Below, piece by piece: positions 1-10,930 of a stretch of 64,000 nucleotides of DNA. Positions within the stretch are counted from its first letter, which is position 1. Each line of letters starts with the position of its first letter. Location of the stretch: positions 3,475,500 to 3,539,499 of the forward strand of contig NZ_CP036267.1 of the NCBI RefSeq assembly GCF_007744255.1, written 5' to 3'. A program made the position numbers and the translations under genes. The notes under the pieces are model-generated. The model made no database searches. It was not told where the DNA came from and worked only from the letters and a program-made list of their open reading frames with translations. The stretch is from Thalassoglobus polymorphus (GTDB lineage: Bacteria > Planctomycetota > Planctomycetia > Planctomycetales > Planctomycetaceae).

Positions 1-47
1 TTCAGCGGCTGCGACAAACATCGCGTGCATTTAACCTGAACGAGGAT

Positions 48-125
48 CATGAGGATCACCTTCATGACTTTATAGGCCCTCGTGACGAGGCAAAGCGAGA
101 AACCAATATTGAATTTGCTATCGAA
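48..125 (+). repeat. degenerate family A repeat
   Basis: This stretch resembles the right half of the family A element. It shares a near-identical block with the copy at about 61680-61757: ATGA(G/A)GATCAC(C/T)TTCATGAC, then a GACGAGGCAAAG-like segment and an AACCAATATTGAATTTGC end. The terminal CTAG is not clear. It is probably an old copy. The surrounding 1-317 holds no gene I can support. Confidence 0.45.
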
Positions 126-317
126 AATTCTACTGACTGGGTCGCTGAGAACGAAGCGAACGAACAAGAAACCTGCCGAGTGCGGAGCCGACGTCAATTT
201 TGCCTCTTGCCCTGCCTGGCCCATTTGATGATTTCAGCTTTGTGGAAGCATCAGCGGCGCGAGAGCTTACGAGAGTTTGAAGCGACGAAGCGGAAGCGAT
301 ACGAGAATTCGATTCCG

Positions 318-917
318 CTATGAGATGCTCAAAGAGTGACGCCGTCGACGATGCCCCATCGCGACACATGCGAGACCGATCCCGAATAAGACAATTGCAG
401 ACGGTTCCGGAACAGCAGACGATTCGGTTTCGGGAGTGAAAGTCAGATTATCAATGGCAATCCCATTGACCTGCAGAATAATGAAATGAGTGATCCCAGC
501 TCCTGAAATTGAGAGCGTTTGAGCGGTCGGACCTGTGAACATTGCTTCGTCGACTAAGACGTTCATTGCGTTAAACCCTCTCAAAGTGACTGTGTCTTCA
601 TCCACACCTGAATCGCCAGCGAAAACAGAAATTGAACTTACGCTGGTCACAGTCCCAACAAAAATCGCAGAAATGTCTCCACCTGGGATTTGGGAGTTTT
701 GAGCAGCCTTTCCAGTATTTCCGACTTGGATCGTCGAACCATCAACAATCTCAAGATCGTCACTGAACTGAATCCCCAATGCATTGAAGGTTTCGTTGTC
801 CAGTTGGCCATTCGCAAACGAATCAAAATCAAGAGTGACCATCGCCGCTCGCCCTTGACTTGGAATCAAAAGCAACGCAAAAGTGCAAATCGAAAGATAA
901 TGAACTGCCCGGCTCAT
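318..917 (-). CDS. PEP-CTERM sorting-domain exported protein
   Basis: A 199-residue secreted protein of unknown role. The ATG at 917 was chosen because it places a signal peptide at the N-terminus (hydrophobic LSICTFALLLIPSQG, cleavage near GRAA). A reading frame continues upstream to 1052 but that extension is not signal-like. The middle is a beta-rich, Gly/Asp/Thr-rich domain. The C-terminus has the PEP-CTERM pattern: VPEPS, a hydrophobic helix (AIVLFGIGLACVAM), then a basic RRRR tail. In known systems exosortase cleaves this tail and the protein is anchored or exported with exopolysaccharide. No exosortase gene lies in the window. It stands alone, with repeat-rich intergenic DNA upstream. 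Confidence 0.85.
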   Translation of the reverse strand: MSRAVHYLSICTFALLLIPSQGRAAMVTLDFDSFANGQLDNETFNALGIQFSDDLEIVDGSTIQVGNTGKAAQNSQIPGGDISAIFVGTVTSVSSISVFAGDSGVDEDTVTLRGFNAMNVLVDEAMFTGPTAQTLSISGAGITHFIILQVNGIAIDNLTFTPETESSAVPEPSAIVLFGIGLACVAMGHRRRRHSLSIS

Positions 918-1145
918 TGTGCCACTACCAAATGGGAGTGCTTTGGATGGAAAGCGTCGAAGCTTGTTCTTTAAAATTACCTCTCCAGATGACCGCTCAC
1001 AACGAAGAACGCCGCAGCTTTTAGTGAGAAAAACGAAATAATCAAAACCCACCGATGGGTTGATTGGCCCTCATTTCCGCAGTTTAATGACTCAGATTTC
1101 GTTTTTTGGGGCATTGCGATTGCTCAAGTTCCTGACCGATCGAGG

Positions 1146-1335
1146 TAGGAGCAGTTTTCAGCTACCGTGTGCCTGTGAAGAACGCATTTTTCTAGAGCCA
1201 GTCCGAAAACCTCTGGAATAGCCGCTTTTCTTTACGTTTGAGAGAGCAATTTAATGTTTCAGGATCAGTTCTAATAGATTTGCTGTTGGCCCACTCGGCA
1301 GAACGCCCCTCAATTCGCAAAATTGCGAAGCAGTG
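1146..1335 (+). mobile_element. family A MITE-like element interrupted by family B
   Basis: The left part (1146-1192) matches the family A start: GGAGCAGTTTT...GTGTGCCTGTGAAGAACGCATTTTTC. Family B follows in reverse orientation (1193-1273). The family A right half then resumes (ATTTGCTGTTGGCCCACTCG...CAATTCGCAAAATTGCG). The interruption is at the same internal site as in the copy at 38690-38872, but B has the opposite orientation. The ends have drifted, so the right limit is approximate. Confidence 0.7.
1193..1273 (-). mobile_element. family B MITE-like element (81 bp), nested in A
   Basis: The element begins CTAGAGCCAGTCCGAAAACC and ends GGATCAGTTCTA. It is the reverse complement of the copies at 13513, 38732 and 50532. 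Ends are imperfect inverted repeats (CTAGAAC-type) bounded by TA. There is no coding capacity. Confidence 0.75.
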
Positions 1336-1947
1336 CGTCAAGCGATAATTGATGAGTTGTCCACGTATGGTCGCCGGTGTGGAGAGCAAGACGCGACTCA
1401 ACTTTCTCAGATCGACTTGGAGCTTCCCTCAAGCCTTCGAAGAAACTTTCTGGCGATGCCGTTCACGTTGCTTCATGGGCAACATACTTTGGTGATATGC
1501 TTTCTGAAGAACGCATCGAACGATCTTGGCTGATCTTGTCCCTGGAAACCTGCTGCGATGCGGGCCGCTGTTTTCCAAGCGGTGCCCTGGTGTAAACCAC
1601 ACCAGAAGTAACGCTCAAGCCACAAACGATCACCGCCAGAAACCTCGCAACCCGCACCGCAGCGGATTTCCCTGAACGATCTTTCAATCAGCTTTTCAAT
1701 CTCTCATCCAACACTCACTCCTCCGGACAGTTCATCACAAATTGTGCATTCATATCCCAGATGTATCGACTTCGCTTCTAGAAACATTATCGACCAGACT
1801 CGCGACAGATTCTGTGAAGCATCCCACATGGCGAGTCCATTTCTGAAATCGTCTTCGATCATATTCAACTCCTGTCATGGTTGGCGGACGTGGACTGCTT
1901 TGATACCGTGCGAGGATGTTTATCTTGGTTGAAGAAGGATGAGGAAG
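1336..1947. other. intergenic region without a supported gene
   Basis: About 600 bp between the nested repeat and the dehydrogenase gene. A 74-codon frame on the minus strand (1463-1687, TTG start) has a signal-peptide-like N-terminus (VARFLAVIVCGLSVTSG). It lacks a clear ribosome-binding site and its 3' end carries a GAAGAACGCAT block like family A, so I do not call it a gene. Nothing else is recognised. Confidence 0.5.
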
Positions 1948-3003
1948 ATGACGGTAAAAATTGGGATTGTTGGTCTTGGCTTCATGGGGATGACTCACTT
2001 CGAAGGAGCGAAGCAGGTCCGGGGTGGAGAAGTGGTTGCATTTGCGACCCGAAACGAGAAAAAGCTCGCTGGTGACTGGTCAAGCATCCAAGGGAACTTC
2101 GGCCCACGTGGAAGTGAAAAGACAGATCTCACCGGGGTGACGGGATACGCAGACTACAAAGACCTGCTGGCAAACCCAGAGATCGACATGGTAAATATTT
2201 GCCTGCCGACCGAAAAGCATGAGTCGATCGCAATCGAAGCTCTCGAAGCGGGCAAGCATGTGCTCGTTGAAAAGCCGATTTCGATTGAACTTGAAGCAGC
2301 TGAACGCATGCTGGCTGCTGCAAAAAAATCCGGGAAATTGCTGATGGTGGCCCAAGTGCTTCCATTCTTCCCAGAGTTTGCTTGGGTGAGAAATGTTGTT
2401 GAGAATGGAACCTACGGAAAGTTGCAGGCAGCTGCATTCCGACGTGTGATTGCGCCACCAGACTGGTCATCAGATATCAAAGATTTCAAAAAGCTCGGTG
2501 GCTGGGGAATCGATCTGCACATCCACGACAACCATTACATCGGCCTGCTCTGTGGTGTCCCCTCTAAAGTCTTCTCGCGGGGGCTACTCAAAGAAGGCTT
2601 CGTGAATCACGTTTGCACTCAATATCTTTACGACGATCCCGATGTCACAGTCAGCTGCATCAGTGGAGGAATCGCAGCAGGACAATTGAAGTTCGCACAC
2701 AGCTTCGAACTGATTCTCGAAGAAGCAACGATTCAATTTGACTGCGGAACGTACGGAGATGATTGGGTGGTCAATCGACCATTAACTGTCATTCCGAATG
2801 AAGGTCCGATTGAAACTCCCGATCCGGGTGGCAGCGGCGAATGGTGTGCAGCATTCACAGACGAAATTCAGGCAGCTGTCGAAGGAGTCCAAGCCGGGGT
2901 GGCTCCTAAAGTCCTCTCGGGAGAATTGGCATGTGATGCCCTCAAGCTTTGTTATGCAGAAGCCGAGAGTATCCAGACAGCCACACCGATCCCTGTAGGG
3001 TGA
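1948..3003 (+). CDS. Gfo/Idh/MocA family oxidoreductase (cytoplasmic)
   Basis: A 351-residue NAD(P)-dependent dehydrogenase-like protein. The N-terminal Rossmann motif is GIVGLGFMG at about residues 5-13. The family's EKP motif (VEKPISIELE) lies near residue 107, and a C-terminal alpha/beta domain carries the family's Asp/His pattern (GGWGIDLHIHDNHYI). I chose the ATG at 1948 because GAAGAAGG ends about 9 nt upstream; an in-frame ATG at 1939 would add three residues but has no room for that site. There is no signal peptide, unlike the paralogue at 53565. Substrate is unknown; the family acts on sugars, inositols and related polyols. Confidence 0.85.
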   Translation: MTVKIGIVGLGFMGMTHFEGAKQVRGGEVVAFATRNEKKLAGDWSSIQGNFGPRGSEKTDLTGVTGYADYKDLLANPEIDMVNICLPTEKHESIAIEALEAGKHVLVEKPISIELEAAERMLAAAKKSGKLLMVAQVLPFFPEFAWVRNVVENGTYGKLQAAAFRRVIAPPDWSSDIKDFKKLGGWGIDLHIHDNHYIGLLCGVPSKVFSRGLLKEGFVNHVCTQYLYDDPDVTVSCISGGIAAGQLKFAHSFELILEEATIQFDCGTYGDDWVVNRPLTVIPNEGPIETPDPGGSGEWCAAFTDEIQAAVEGVQAGVAPKVLSGELACDALKLCYAEAESIQTATPIPVG

Positions 3004-3079
3004 GAGTCGCTCCTGACTGATGCGTCATCCCTCATTTTGCTAAGCTACTGCAAATTTCTTCCACATGACAGTTTGAGAC

Positions 3080-4903
3080 ATGAAACGCACCGTTCCATTA
3101 CTCATCACCGCCATTGCCGGTTTTGTGTTGATCGTTTCATTCTTCATCCCTGACCTGAAAGGGTGGGGTGAAGACGCAGCTGTGTGGTTTGACATTCTGG
3201 CAGCCATCGCCTTTGTGCTCGGCGGCGGAAATTTGTTGAAGCTGCATTTGAAGACGATGAGTGACAAAAAGCCAGGTTGGGGATATTCGGCAATCACGAT
3301 TGTCGCCTTCCTGGTGACTCTGATCTTCGGATTGTTCAAAATTGGATCACCGCCAAGATCAAACGTAGAGTTCTACGGAGAGACCTTCGTCTCCTATCCT
3401 CTTGAGGCGATGCCAGAATTCCGCATCGCTGGGGAACTCCCTCATCGTGAGGACGACAAACCGATTCCAGCTTCGGTTCGGACACAACTCCGCGAGGAAA
3501 ATGGAGAACTCATATTCATCGGTTGGATGAGCAGGGACCAGAAATCAGACCTGCTGAAATACAGAGAGACACTCGATTGGCAGTGTCGAGTCGAAACACT
3601 CTTCACAGCATCACAGCCAAGCTTACTCCAAGACCGCGTCAGGTTTTATCCGGCACACACATCGCTGGCTTTCAAAGGTGTATTAACCGAAGAACGCGAG
3701 GCCGAGCTCCGAACACTCTTGCCCGATTCGGAAACTGCAAAGCAGGCAATTGAAGAGCTTGCATCGCGAACGCGTCAAACAACAACAATCCAATCGAGCG
3801 GAATTCCTGAGTCGTTCAAGATTCCGGAAGAAGCGAAAACGTACTTCAAAGAAGATCAAGCAAAGATCACGCTTGTCGGCCCACTCTCCCCAGAGTTACA
3901 AAAAGAGATCGTTTTCAATTGGTCCGGTTTCGAGCCAGCGATGCCGTTGACTGCCGAACAGGAAGAAGAGCTTTTTGTTCAAATCGAGAACGCTGGTCGC
4001 AAACTCACAGACGAACAATCTGTGGTATTCAAAAACTTCTTTGCTGCGGAATGGCATCCCGATGTCATGGTTGCCGCCATCAACACGGCTGGGATTCCTC
4101 CTCAAAAAGAGAAAACCGCTTGCGAACTTCTGGAAGAACAACAGGCAGGCGCGAAGGAACTTGTTCTGGAACTTCCCACTCCCGAGCCAACATTGCTGAA
4201 CCCCGAGCAAATCAGGGCGGTCACTCGCTTCGTCAACGAACCGGGACAAACCGTCGAGGAGCTGAAAACGGAACTGAGCTCACTCGGCGAGATTACCGCC
4301 GCACAATTGGCCTCCATCGACGAATTCATCAACGGACTCCCCCGGCACGCAGACGTTCTGAAAGCACTCGGACTGGAGTTGCTCCGAACTGGGCCACTCA
4401 CTCCTGAACAACGCGAGGTCCTCTTTCAACCTGCAGCGACTCATTATGCCTGGAAAACAGACATCGGTCGGCTTTTCGTGGCATCGCATCAAATCAAATA
4501 TCCCTGGTCTGGTTCTTACACAGCTCAAGGAAATCCATTTTGGTGGATTTATGAATATGTCCTTCAACCATTGATGACAACGACCTTTGCGATGCTGGCG
4601 TTTTATGTCGCATCGGCAGCATTTCGTGCTTTTCGGGCCAAAAACCTGGAGGCCACTCTGTTGCTGGGGACGGCTTTCATCGTGTTGCTGGGGCGCACCT
4701 ACCTTGGTGTCCAATTGACCGCCTGGGTCCCAGATGCTTTATCTGCATTGAAGATCGACCAGATGACGGTTTACATCATGAAAATCTTCAACACAGCTGG
4801 GAATCGTGCTATCATGATTGGGATTGCACTCGGAATTGCTTCAACAAGTTTGAAGGTTTTGTTAGGAATTGACCGATCTTATCTAGGATCAGGCGACGAC
4901 TGA
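3080..4903 (+). CDS. multi-pass membrane protein with repeated LTxEQ motifs, function unknown
   Basis: 607 residues, not recognised as a named family. Three hydrophobic segments lie in the first 90 residues (about 5-25, 33-55, 68-88). A long soluble region of roughly 400 residues follows, then a C-terminal membrane region of about four segments (TTTFAMLAFYVASAAF, ATLLLGTAFIVLL, and others). The soluble part carries about seven copies of a short degenerate motif: LTEEREAEL, LSPELQKEI, LTAEQEEEL, LTDEQSVVF, LNPEQIRAV, ITAAQLASI, LTPEQREVL. This suggests an internally duplicated helical domain. It starts 76 bp after the dehydrogenase gene on the same strand, so cotranscription is possible. Confidence 0.75.
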   Translation: MKRTVPLLITAIAGFVLIVSFFIPDLKGWGEDAAVWFDILAAIAFVLGGGNLLKLHLKTMSDKKPGWGYSAITIVAFLVTLIFGLFKIGSPPRSNVEFYGETFVSYPLEAMPEFRIAGELPHREDDKPIPASVRTQLREENGELIFIGWMSRDQKSDLLKYRETLDWQCRVETLFTASQPSLLQDRVRFYPAHTSLAFKGVLTEEREAELRTLLPDSETAKQAIEELASRTRQTTTIQSSGIPESFKIPEEAKTYFKEDQAKITLVGPLSPELQKEIVFNWSGFEPAMPLTAEQEEELFVQIENAGRKLTDEQSVVFKNFFAAEWHPDVMVAAINTAGIPPQKEKTACELLEEQQAGAKELVLELPTPEPTLLNPEQIRAVTRFVNEPGQTVEELKTELSSLGEITAAQLASIDEFINGLPRHADVLKALGLELLRTGPLTPEQREVLFQPAATHYAWKTDIGRLFVASHQIKYPWSGSYTAQGNPFWWIYEYVLQPLMTTTFAMLAFYVASAAFRAFRAKNLEATLLLGTAFIVLLGRTYLGVQLTAWVPDALSALKIDQMTVYIMKIFNTAGNRAIMIGIALGIASTSLKVLLGIDRSYLGSGDD

Positions 4904-4928
4904 TTCATAAAAACAATTGGAGACGGTC

Positions 4929-4956
4929 TTTCACCTACAAGACAGGCTGCTATAAT
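4929..4956 (+). promoter_or_regulatory. candidate promoter of the Fe-S carrier gene
   Basis: TTTCAC and TATAAT are separated by 16 bp, giving a good sigma-70-type -10 with a weaker -35. The transcript would have a leader of about 130 nt. This is based on sequence alone. Confidence 0.35.
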
Positions 4957-5093
4957 TTTGTAATATGAACTCAACTTCGAAAATTCAGATCATTGACTGA
5001 AATCCTGATCTGCTTTCAAGTTGAGTGAGTGTGAGTGATTCTTGAAACACATATTTGTTCTGTTCGTCCTTTCAAGGCGAGGGAGAAGTTACG

Positions 5094-5423
5094 ATGGTGA
5101 CCATCACCGAAAAAGCTGCTGCGGAAATCAAACGAGTCATTAGCGAACAAAACATGCCCGAAGCGACTGTCGTCCGCGTTGGTGTCGCAGGTGGCGGCTG
5201 TTCAGGTTTTCAGTACAAATTCGGATTTGATGAAGTAGCAAATCTGGAGCAGGATCACGTTGCTGAACAGCACGGACTTCAAGTCGCAGTTCAGAAGAAC
5301 CACGACCTGCACTTGGACGGAACCACAATTGACTTTTATGAAGGTCTCGAAAAACGAGGATTCACTTTCGACAATCCAAACGTGAGCCGCTCATGCGGTT
5401 GCGGAAGCAGTTTCTCAGTCTAG
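5094..5423 (+). CDS. A-type iron-sulfur carrier (HesB/IscA/ErpA family)
   Basis: A 109-residue protein that in this family delivers Fe-S clusters to apoproteins. The conserved cysteines are visible: GGGCSGFQY at about residue 35-43 and the C-terminal CGCGSSF pair. The central region ([33 protein letters not shown]) fits the family. The ATG at 5094 is preceded by GGGAGAAG at good spacing; the longer upstream frame is not family-like. The TAG stop at 5421-5423 lies inside the left end of a family A repeat (CTAGAGCAG). A strong terminator follows at 5543. No isc or suf operon is adjacent. Confidence 0.92.
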   Translation: MVTITEKAAAEIKRVISEQNMPEATVVRVGVAGGGCSGFQYKFGFDEVANLEQDHVAEQHGLQVAVQKNHDLHLDGTTIDFYEGLEKRGFTFDNPNVSRSCGCGSSFSV

Positions 5424-5524
5424 AGCAGTTTGCTCTACTGTGTGCCCGTGAAGAACGCATTTCTCTTGTAAAAATGCTGTTCGCCACGAGCCAGATGCTG
5501 CAAACCAATTCGAAAGATGCTCTA
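5421..5524 (+). mobile_element. family A MITE-like element (104 bp), intact reference copy
   Basis: Runs from C-TA-GAGCAGTTTGCTC to GATGCTC-TA-G, so the ends form short inverted repeats (TAGAGCA/TGCTCTA) and both are bounded by CTAG. The left end also forms a small palindrome AGAGCA-GTT-TGCTCT. The interior has GTGTGCCCGTGAAGAACGC, GTTCGCCACGAG and CCAATTCGAAAGATGC blocks. No coding capacity. Its first TAG is the stop codon of the Fe-S carrier gene. Confidence 0.85.
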
Positions 5525-5542
5525 GCTGAATCCAAACATCTC

Positions 5543-5579
5543 AGAGACACCGGAACGCTGTTCCGGTGTCTCTTTCTAT
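5543..5579 (+). terminator. intrinsic terminator after the Fe-S carrier gene
   Basis: A perfect 14-bp stem (AGAGACACCGGAAC / GTTCCGGTGTCTCT) with a GCT loop, followed by TTCTATTT. It separates the Fe-S carrier gene from surE. Confidence 0.85.
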
Positions 5580-5602
5580 TTGCCGATTGACTTTGACAAC
5601 TC

Positions 5603-6376
5603 ATGAAAATTCTGCTCACCAACGATGACGGCATCTACGCTCCCGGTCTTCGAGCACTTCGGGATGCATTGCAGGAACTGGGCGAGGTCCATGTTGTTGC
5701 CCCTCTGACAGAGCAAAGCGGAGTCGGAATGGGTGTGACCTATCTTCATCCAATTATGGTTCATGAGATCATGGATCACGACAAACAGTTTGGCTGGGCT
5801 GTCGATGGGAGCCCGGTTGACTGCGTGAAAATGGGAGTTTTGGAACTATGCCAGGGCGAACCTGATTTGATCGTCAGTGGAATCAACGCCGGAGCCAACG
5901 TGGGCATCAATGTTCTGTATTCAGGCACAGTCGCAGCAGCCATTGAAGGGGCCTTCTTTGGCAAAACCTCTATGGCAGTATCCCTTTCACAAGGCACATC
6001 TCCAGACTACCAGCAGGCAGCACAACAAGTTGTCCCGATCATCAGAAAACTTCTCGACACTTCTCAACCACCGGGCAAGCTCTGGAACATCAATCTGCCC
6101 GACTCATCGAAGCAGAAACCGCAAGGGACCAAAATTGTCCCGATGGCAGTTCAAAGGCAATCCGAAAAGATTGAAAAGCGGACTGATCCACGCGGGAGAT
6201 CCTACTACTGGAGCGGGCTGGAACCGATTCGAAATCATCAGCTGGAAGCAGAAACCGATGTCAATGAACTCCTCAACGGATACGTGACCGTCACGCCGCT
6301 GCACTTTGATCTCTCTGAAGCCAAACTGATCAAAGAGCTTGCAGAGCTTGATTTTGATTCCGACCAAGCTTGCTGA
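5603..6376 (+). CDS. surE: 5'/3'-nucleotidase SurE
   Basis: 257 residues, the usual SurE length. It hydrolyses nucleoside monophosphates in a metal-dependent reaction and is tied to stationary-phase survival in other bacteria. The metal-binding N-terminus LLTNDDGIYAPGL is at residues 4-16. PLTEQSGVG, VDGSPVDCVKMG and VSGINAGANVG...YSGT match the conserved blocks of the family. ATG at 5603 gives the canonical start. It begins 24 bp after a terminator, so it is likely transcribed separately. Convergent with the NuoL-like gene. Confidence 0.95.
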   Translation: MKILLTNDDGIYAPGLRALRDALQELGEVHVVAPLTEQSGVGMGVTYLHPIMVHEIMDHDKQFGWAVDGSPVDCVKMGVLELCQGEPDLIVSGINAGANVGINVLYSGTVAAAIEGAFFGKTSMAVSLSQGTSPDYQQAAQQVVPIIRKLLDTSQPPGKLWNINLPDSSKQKPQGTKIVPMAVQRQSEKIEKRTDPRGRSYYWSGLEPIRNHQLEAETDVNELLNGYVTVTPLHFDLSEAKLIKELAELDFDSDQAC

Positions 6377-6542
6377 ATCTCCCACCTGTCAACGCCCCAC
6401 AGAATTCACGTGCGGGCCGGCTCTGTCACAAATCGAAGATTGCCCTGAACGTTCTCTCGTGGCGAGCATTCTATGAATGCCATAATATGAAATCATGAAA
6501 TCGATCATCGACGGCACGAATTGCATTAAAATTAAAAATGCT

Positions 6543-8339
6543 CTACGAGCCCATGAACACGACAGCTACGAGCACCGCAGTCGCGAGCAACATGTACCCC
6601 ACTTGCAGTGAAGGTGAGTTGTCTTCTTCAATGAGCTTCGAGGTCTCACTCACTTCGCGTTGTCCCCAACTCGGAAGCAAGCTCATCAGGCCGCGTAGCA
6701 TGAATTTGTCAAACAGATGGATCAGGCTCGCTACGATTTCAAGTGGAATCACAATTCCTCGCTCAAGAATTGTTTCCAGGTAGTAATCATTTTGACAAAG
6801 CCGAACCAGCGAACCAAGTTCTGGCGTGGCACTTTGAGTTTGCTTGTGGAGTTTCATGGAAATGAAAATGCCACTCACAACTACTGGAACTGTGATCATG
6901 GGGGCCAGAAAGCGGAATGAAGAGAACGGGCTGGAAAATTCCGGACTGATAAAAAACGGAATGAACGAAACACAAACAAGCATCAGGCAGCCAACCGCCA
7001 GGACCAGCGTTCTCTCTTCACTTGAGTGCTCCCCCATTTCTTCGGGTCGAGGAGCGAGAACATTCCTCACTCCAAACACGAACAGTCCAAGTGAGAGAAC
7101 CATCAACGGAAGCATTACTGGAGGGACGTGAATGCTTGAATTCTCTCCGATTACGCGAAGTGATTGCAGGACGGCTTCAACTCCGGTTGTTCCACAAAGA
7201 AGAATGACAACCATCCCCCATTTCATTCCAACTCTTAAAGGGCTCGGAGCCTGATCTTCAGTCAACAACAGTGTAACAGTCAAAATCACCGTCCCAGCAA
7301 AGAGCGCAGCCATTTGAGGCCATAACTGAGACTCTGCTGCGAGCCCGATTGCGACGAAGGAGACAGGGACGCTCATCATCCTGATCATCCGACTTCGCCC
7401 AGTAAAAAAGAGGCCAGAAAGTGGCAGTAACACCGCCGAAAGCCCAGCGAGACCGATAAGTAAGGTGCGAGGCTCAGGGAAAACCGTCAGCACGGCTTGC
7501 CATCGAAACAGGAGAAACCCGCCAAGACTTACCGGGAAAATCAGCAGCGACACCGTCCGTAATTCAGATTTCAGGCAGTCGTTGCTCCACGTCATCAGAG
7601 GAAACATTCCCAACCGAATCACAAGTGCGACCATCAGGCTCAAGACCGATGTCGTCATCAACGCTGTCGCCAATTCACTCAGCCCCTCAAAGGCTCCGGG
7701 TTCAGTGAGAAATGGGATCTGAAATGTGCCAGTGATGAAATAGATCCCAAGCAGACCAAGCATCCAGAACAGGTCCGCAACAGTCAGGCTTACGAGAATT
7801 TGTGCCCGAACCGGATCGCGAGTTTTCGAATTCAACAGTACCAGTCCGACGAACAACCAGTTACTCAGCCCCAGCAGCAACCATTGGGTCAGTCCGTCAC
7901 ACGATAAAAACAAAAAATGTGAGACCAGCAACAGTCCGAGAAAACACGAAAGCCCTTCTGCCGACTCCTCCGGCTTACTTGAGCTTCGGTCTCGAAACAG
8001 GAAAAGACTTGTCACACCAGAGGAGAAAAGCAACCAAAAGAGAGAGAGTGGATCGTGAAGAAAGACCAGCGACTGTCCATTTTCGAACTGAATGAAACTG
8101 AAATTGCGAAAAATTTCCTCGGCTGATCGCTGCAATTGCACCGCAACCGCTGCCACGGAAAGAAACGCAAAAGAGACCATTGATGCGACACGTGCAATCA
8201 ACAACCTGTGAATACTCAAGAACCTGAGAGACGCATGTGTCTCCCCCCAAAATGCTGTCACCAATAGACTTATTCCAACGACCAGAGAGATGGCTGACAG
8301 AAAAATGGAGAAATATAGGGGAGTCATATCAACCAACAA
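6543..8339 (-). CDS. NuoL-like / proton-translocating antiporter-family membrane protein, orphan
   Basis: 598 residues, almost entirely hydrophobic with about 14-16 transmembrane segments. Overall order resembles the antiporter-like subunits of complex I (NuoL/MrpA): a conserved-type middle with TALMTTSVLSLMVALVIRLGMFPLMTW, where NuoL has its lysine-bearing helices, and a C-terminal DYYLETILERGIVIPLEIVASLIHLFDKFML block. That block matches the NuoL lateral-helix and tail region. Many usual charged residues are not evident, so it is divergent. No other nuo or mrp genes lie nearby. It could couple ion flow to another partner, for example a DUF2309-type carbon-uptake protein, but none is in the window. 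Function is inferred from topology and limited similarity. Confidence 0.6.
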   Translation of the reverse strand: MLVDMTPLYFSIFLSAISLVVGISLLVTAFWGETHASLRFLSIHRLLIARVASMVSFAFLSVAAVAVQLQRSAEEIFRNFSFIQFENGQSLVFLHDPLSLFWLLFSSGVTSLFLFRDRSSSKPEESAEGLSCFLGLLLVSHFLFLSCDGLTQWLLLGLSNWLFVGLVLLNSKTRDPVRAQILVSLTVADLFWMLGLLGIYFITGTFQIPFLTEPGAFEGLSELATALMTTSVLSLMVALVIRLGMFPLMTWSNDCLKSELRTVSLLIFPVSLGGFLLFRWQAVLTVFPEPRTLLIGLAGLSAVLLPLSGLFFTGRSRMIRMMSVPVSFVAIGLAAESQLWPQMAALFAGTVILTVTLLLTEDQAPSPLRVGMKWGMVVILLCGTTGVEAVLQSLRVIGENSSIHVPPVMLPLMVLSLGLFVFGVRNVLAPRPEEMGEHSSEERTLVLAVGCLMLVCVSFIPFFISPEFSSPFSSFRFLAPMITVPVVVSGIFISMKLHKQTQSATPELGSLVRLCQNDYYLETILERGIVIPLEIVASLIHLFDKFMLRGLMSLLPSWGQREVSETSKLIEEDNSPSLQVGYMLLATAVLVAVVFMGS

Positions 8340-8679
8340 TTACAAGATGGGAGTCTTCAGGCCTCTGATGCTGACACGGGAAGAGTCTGAGATCGATGGA
8401 TTTTACTTTCTTTAATGAGAAGTCTGCAAAATCCCGACAGATTCCCACTTCTTGATCTCCTTAATCATACATCAATTCCCTATTATTCCGCATCTAGGTG
8501 AAATGAAGCGAGCGCGACCGGGCGATGTCTGGGCAGACTCTCCGACAGGTTGTCCCCTTCAAATTCAAATCACCAATGAGAATCATGCTCTACGACTCAC
8601 CTGTTCGACGAGTGGTTCGAACGTAAACACCAGGAATTCCAATTGCACACGAATTGTGTGCAGCGAATCGAGTTAACCG
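8340..8679. other. divergent intergenic region of the NuoL-like gene and typA
   Basis: 340 bp between divergently transcribed genes, so it should contain both promoters. The only clear structure is a 19-bp palindrome next to typA (8644-8662). No gene is seen. Confidence 0.5.
8644..8662. promoter_or_regulatory. palindrome upstream of typA, possible operator
   Basis: TGCACAC-GAATT-GTGTGCA is a perfect 7+7 inverted repeat that ends 17 bp before the typA start codon. Its position suits a repressor site or a 5'-UTR hairpin. No regulator is assigned. Confidence 0.35.
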
Positions 8680-10491
<1,812 letters not shown>

Positions 10492-10930
10492 TCACCAGAC
10501 ACCTTTTCCTTGATAGCATTTTTCGAGCTGGTGCTCTCGTCCTGTACCCCAATTCGAAAGATACTCCAGAAGTGAATTGGTTGGTCTGAAGTTGCTACCA
10601 TGAAATTCATTCCTGGTCGACTCAATCTTTGAGAGGGTTTCTTGAAAGCCCTCTCAAAATTGCTACCTTTCCCAGGAAACTGAACGCCCACTGATCCCGG
10701 ATTCGGCTTGAGAACCGGCGTCGAAAATGAGGCTGGGAGGGTCGCGCGTCCTATTTAAGTGGTCAAGAGGCCAACATCATGCTCTTGAAGTCTTCTTAAA
10801 GATTTCATGAGCCGTTGCCAGGATTGGCGATTCCGAACCCGAAAACAAGAGGCGTTCGTCTTTCAGGGCTGGACTGCGTACAATAGGTCGTATCAGTTGT
10901 TTATGGCCTCTTAGATAGGGGGAAGTAGAT
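10492..10930. other. intergenic region with a partial family A remnant and a hairpin
   Basis: 439 bp between typA and the GroES-like gene. A fragment at about 10508-10575 (CTCGTCCTGTACCCCAATTCGAAAGATACTCCAG) looks like a decayed right half of family A. A hairpin lies at 10628. Nothing else is recognised. Confidence 0.5.
10628..10658 (+). terminator. hairpin downstream of typA, possible terminator
   Basis: TTTGAGAGGG...CCCTCTCAAA gives a stem of about 13 bp including T/A flanks and one G-T pair. The A/T flanks would support bidirectional termination. It lies 137 bp after the typA stop. Confidence 0.4.

Noticed and set aside
130..369. 79-codon minus-strand frame at the window start
   Set aside because: Low-complexity Ser/Ala content, overlaps the end of the PEP-CTERM gene and has no recognisable features.
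1463..1687. 74-codon frame with signal-peptide-like N-terminus
   Set aside because: TTG start, no clear ribosome-binding site and repeat-like 3' end. Too weak to call.
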